A stretch of 5,243 nt of DNA from a bacterium (GTDB taxonomy: Bacteria > Atribacterota > JS1 > SB-45 > 34-128), in the NCBI GenBank assembly GCA_018903015.1, contig JAHIPR010000214.1, positions 1 through 5,243 of the forward strand, written 5' to 3'. How positions within the stretch are numbered: the first letter of the stretch is position 1; each line of letters begins with the position of its first letter. Below, in pieces: positions 4,364 through 5,243 of the stretch. Position numbers and translations under genes: made by a program. Below the pieces are notes generated by a model, which saw only the letters and a program-made list of their open reading frames with translations, searched no databases and was not told the origin of the DNA.

Positions 4364-5131
4364 TACGATTGTTGGGGAAGCGTCTTTTTTTCGAGACGCC
4401 CTATCTGAAAGAGCCTTCGGGCAATCAGGATGTACCATATCAGCAAAAATAAGCAGGAGGCAATTGCGATGAAGAGGAGGAGGAGAACTGCCTCTGGCAC
4501 GAAGACTAATCTGAAGTACTCGGCTAATGAGAGAGCATTTGCAAGAATTCCCACATAAGCGGTTACTTTGCTGAAGATATTGCTCCTTAGCATGACAGCT
4601 GAGACTATCAGACCGGCAACGGACACGAGGAGAAGCCCCATGTTGAAACCCTCGACAGCGCGCTGGTTCGTATTAGCAAGCATCGCCTGCCCTGCTTGCC
4701 AAAAACAGAGATCTCTGTGCGTCTGTTGTCGCAGCCGCGTATTGGTCGCTGAGGGAAAGCATGGAAAAGGGATTATTCGTTGCGAGGAAAACAGCTATCC
4801 CAATGATAGCGAGGGTCGTAGCCAGTGCCATATAACTTTCATTGGCTCGTCTGAGGGCAGCATAGAGGACGAGAAACATCGGGACAAAAAGAGCGTAGGC
4901 AGGAATTTCCAAGAGATAAAGGTCGAGGAGTCCAATGAGCCTATTGCTCTGAAATAGCGTGAAGTAGCCGATTACTGTGCTAGGTAGCGGATAAGCGATC
5001 ATGACGATAATCTGGATTGAAAATAACACTGCTACGATCAGGGCAGCCGCGCCGCCGAATTTGTAGAGACTCTTCCAGTTTGAATCTGCGATTTCGACAT
5101 CAGTAAGCTGATTTTGTTTTAATTGAGACAT
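4363..5131 (-). pseudogene. DUF4386 membrane protein, split by a single-base frameshift
   Basis: Two overlapping frames make up one DUF4386 protein. The first runs from the ATG at 5131 (AAGGAGG 8 nt upstream, 5140-5146) and is family-like to residue 146 (MLSLSDQYAAATTDAQRSLFLAS), then gives six foreign residues and stops at 4673. The second continues as GQAMLANTNQRAVEGFNMGLLL and ends IWYILIARRLFQIGR at 4363. Removing one base (plus-strand T near 4693) restores 255 residues, a normal family length. Predicted membrane segments lie at about 27-47, 66-92 and 101-119 of the first part and 14-31, 40-56 and 66-88 of the second, so six in all, in the cytoplasmic membrane. Function is unknown; DUF4386 proteins are integral membrane proteins. 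Alternatives to decay are a sequencing error or, less likely, programmed frameshifting: the site AGCAGGG is not a classical slippery heptamer. Confidence 0.82.
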
Positions 5132-5228
5132 TTAATTTTCCTCCTTATTCTTTTTTCGGTGATTTTTTATAAACACCTTTTCAGTTTTAAGGTTTTCTCG
5201 CCCATCCTTTTTGTCTTTCTTAGGCAAA

Positions 5229-5243
5229 GCATTTCAGATAACG
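5229..5243 (-). other. Partial attC-like site 4 at the window edge
   Basis: GCATTTCAGATAAC followed by G. Read on the minus strand this is GTTATCTGAAATGC, nearly the same as the right end of site 3 (GTTATCTGATGTGC). It stands 97 bp upstream of the DUF4386 start, where the start of that cassette is expected. The rest of the site lies outside the window. The stretch 5147-5228 is AT-rich with no clear promoter. Confidence 0.5.

Larger units (their letters stand above)
2155..5243 (-). mobile_element. Integron cassette array without integrase (CALIN-like)
   Basis: Three complete attC-like sites and one partial site at the right edge alternate with unrelated short gene blocks. If the array reads on the minus strand and recombination cuts between G and TT of each R' box, the cassettes are 3801-5241, 3203-3800 and 2163-3202, plus a hydrolase cassette running left from 2162 with no attC left at its end. 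Each complete cassette holds one gene or one small operon and one attC, as expected. No intI or attI is present in the window. Base composition differs sharply between cassettes: very AT-rich around the DUF1330 gene, clearly GC-richer in the flavodoxin/DUF4386 cassette. Confidence 0.72.

Noticed and set aside
4568..4957. Plus-strand open frame of 129 codons opposite DUF4386.
   Set aside because: The minus strand encodes clear DUF4386 transmembrane sequence; the plus frame is its antisense shadow and lacks a start signal.

Overview
The window looks like part of an integron gene-cassette array without its integrase (a CALIN, or the interior of a larger integron). A REP-associated tyrosine transposase (RAYT) lies at the left edge. 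Four unrelated gene blocks with differing base composition are separated by structured, imperfectly palindromic sites of about 84-120 bp. Each site starts with a GCATxTAAC-like end and finishes with a GTTAxxTGC-like end, as attC sites do. No rRNA, tRNA or core gene fixes the taxon. The Cys-rich gene has a Shine-Dalgarno sequence complementary to a long stretch of a Bacillus-type 16S 3' end. The small Cys-rich coiled-coil protein and the RAYT are of types I associate with anaerobes and uncultured bacterial genomes. I do not assign a phylum.

Layout from left to right: (1) 4-963, minus strand, a RAYT transposase with a DnaA-domain-IV-like C-terminus; its upstream flank runs to about 1033. (2) 1137-2090, minus, a hormone-sensitive-lipase-family alpha/beta hydrolase. 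(3) attC-like site 2155-2238. (4) 2275-3140, plus, a self-contained unit: sigma70-type promoter, operator, ArsR-family repressor, a second copy of the operator, a very strong ribosome binding site, a 66-residue Cys-rich coiled-coil protein, and an intrinsic terminator. (5) attC-like site 3195-3314. (6) 3437-3724, minus, an AT-rich DUF1330 gene. (7) attC-like site about 3793-3896. (8) 3932-5131, minus, a two-gene block, DUF4386 membrane protein then flavodoxin-like protein, both broken. (9) the first bases of another attC-like site at the right edge.

Gene orientation, the better match of the minus-strand R' boxes to GTTRRRY, and the extra unpaired bases on one arm of all three complete sites suggest that the array reads on the minus strand. 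Its attI and integrase would then lie to the right of the window. On that reading the cassettes are 3801-5241 (DUF4386/flavodoxin), 3203-3800 (DUF1330), 2163-3202 (ArsR/Cys-rich unit, inverted and carrying its own promoter) and a last one with the hydrolase, whose attC is missing next to the RAYT.

The most interesting part is the ArsR unit. The repressor's C-terminal extension and the downstream mini-protein share the same order of elements: a CxCGCxGxG cluster, then a coiled coil with identical key positions at nearly identical spacing. Two near-identical operators (27 of 32 bases) flank the repressor gene. This looks like an autoregulated thiol/metal-responsive sensor-effector pair packaged as a mobile cassette. 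The ligand is unknown.
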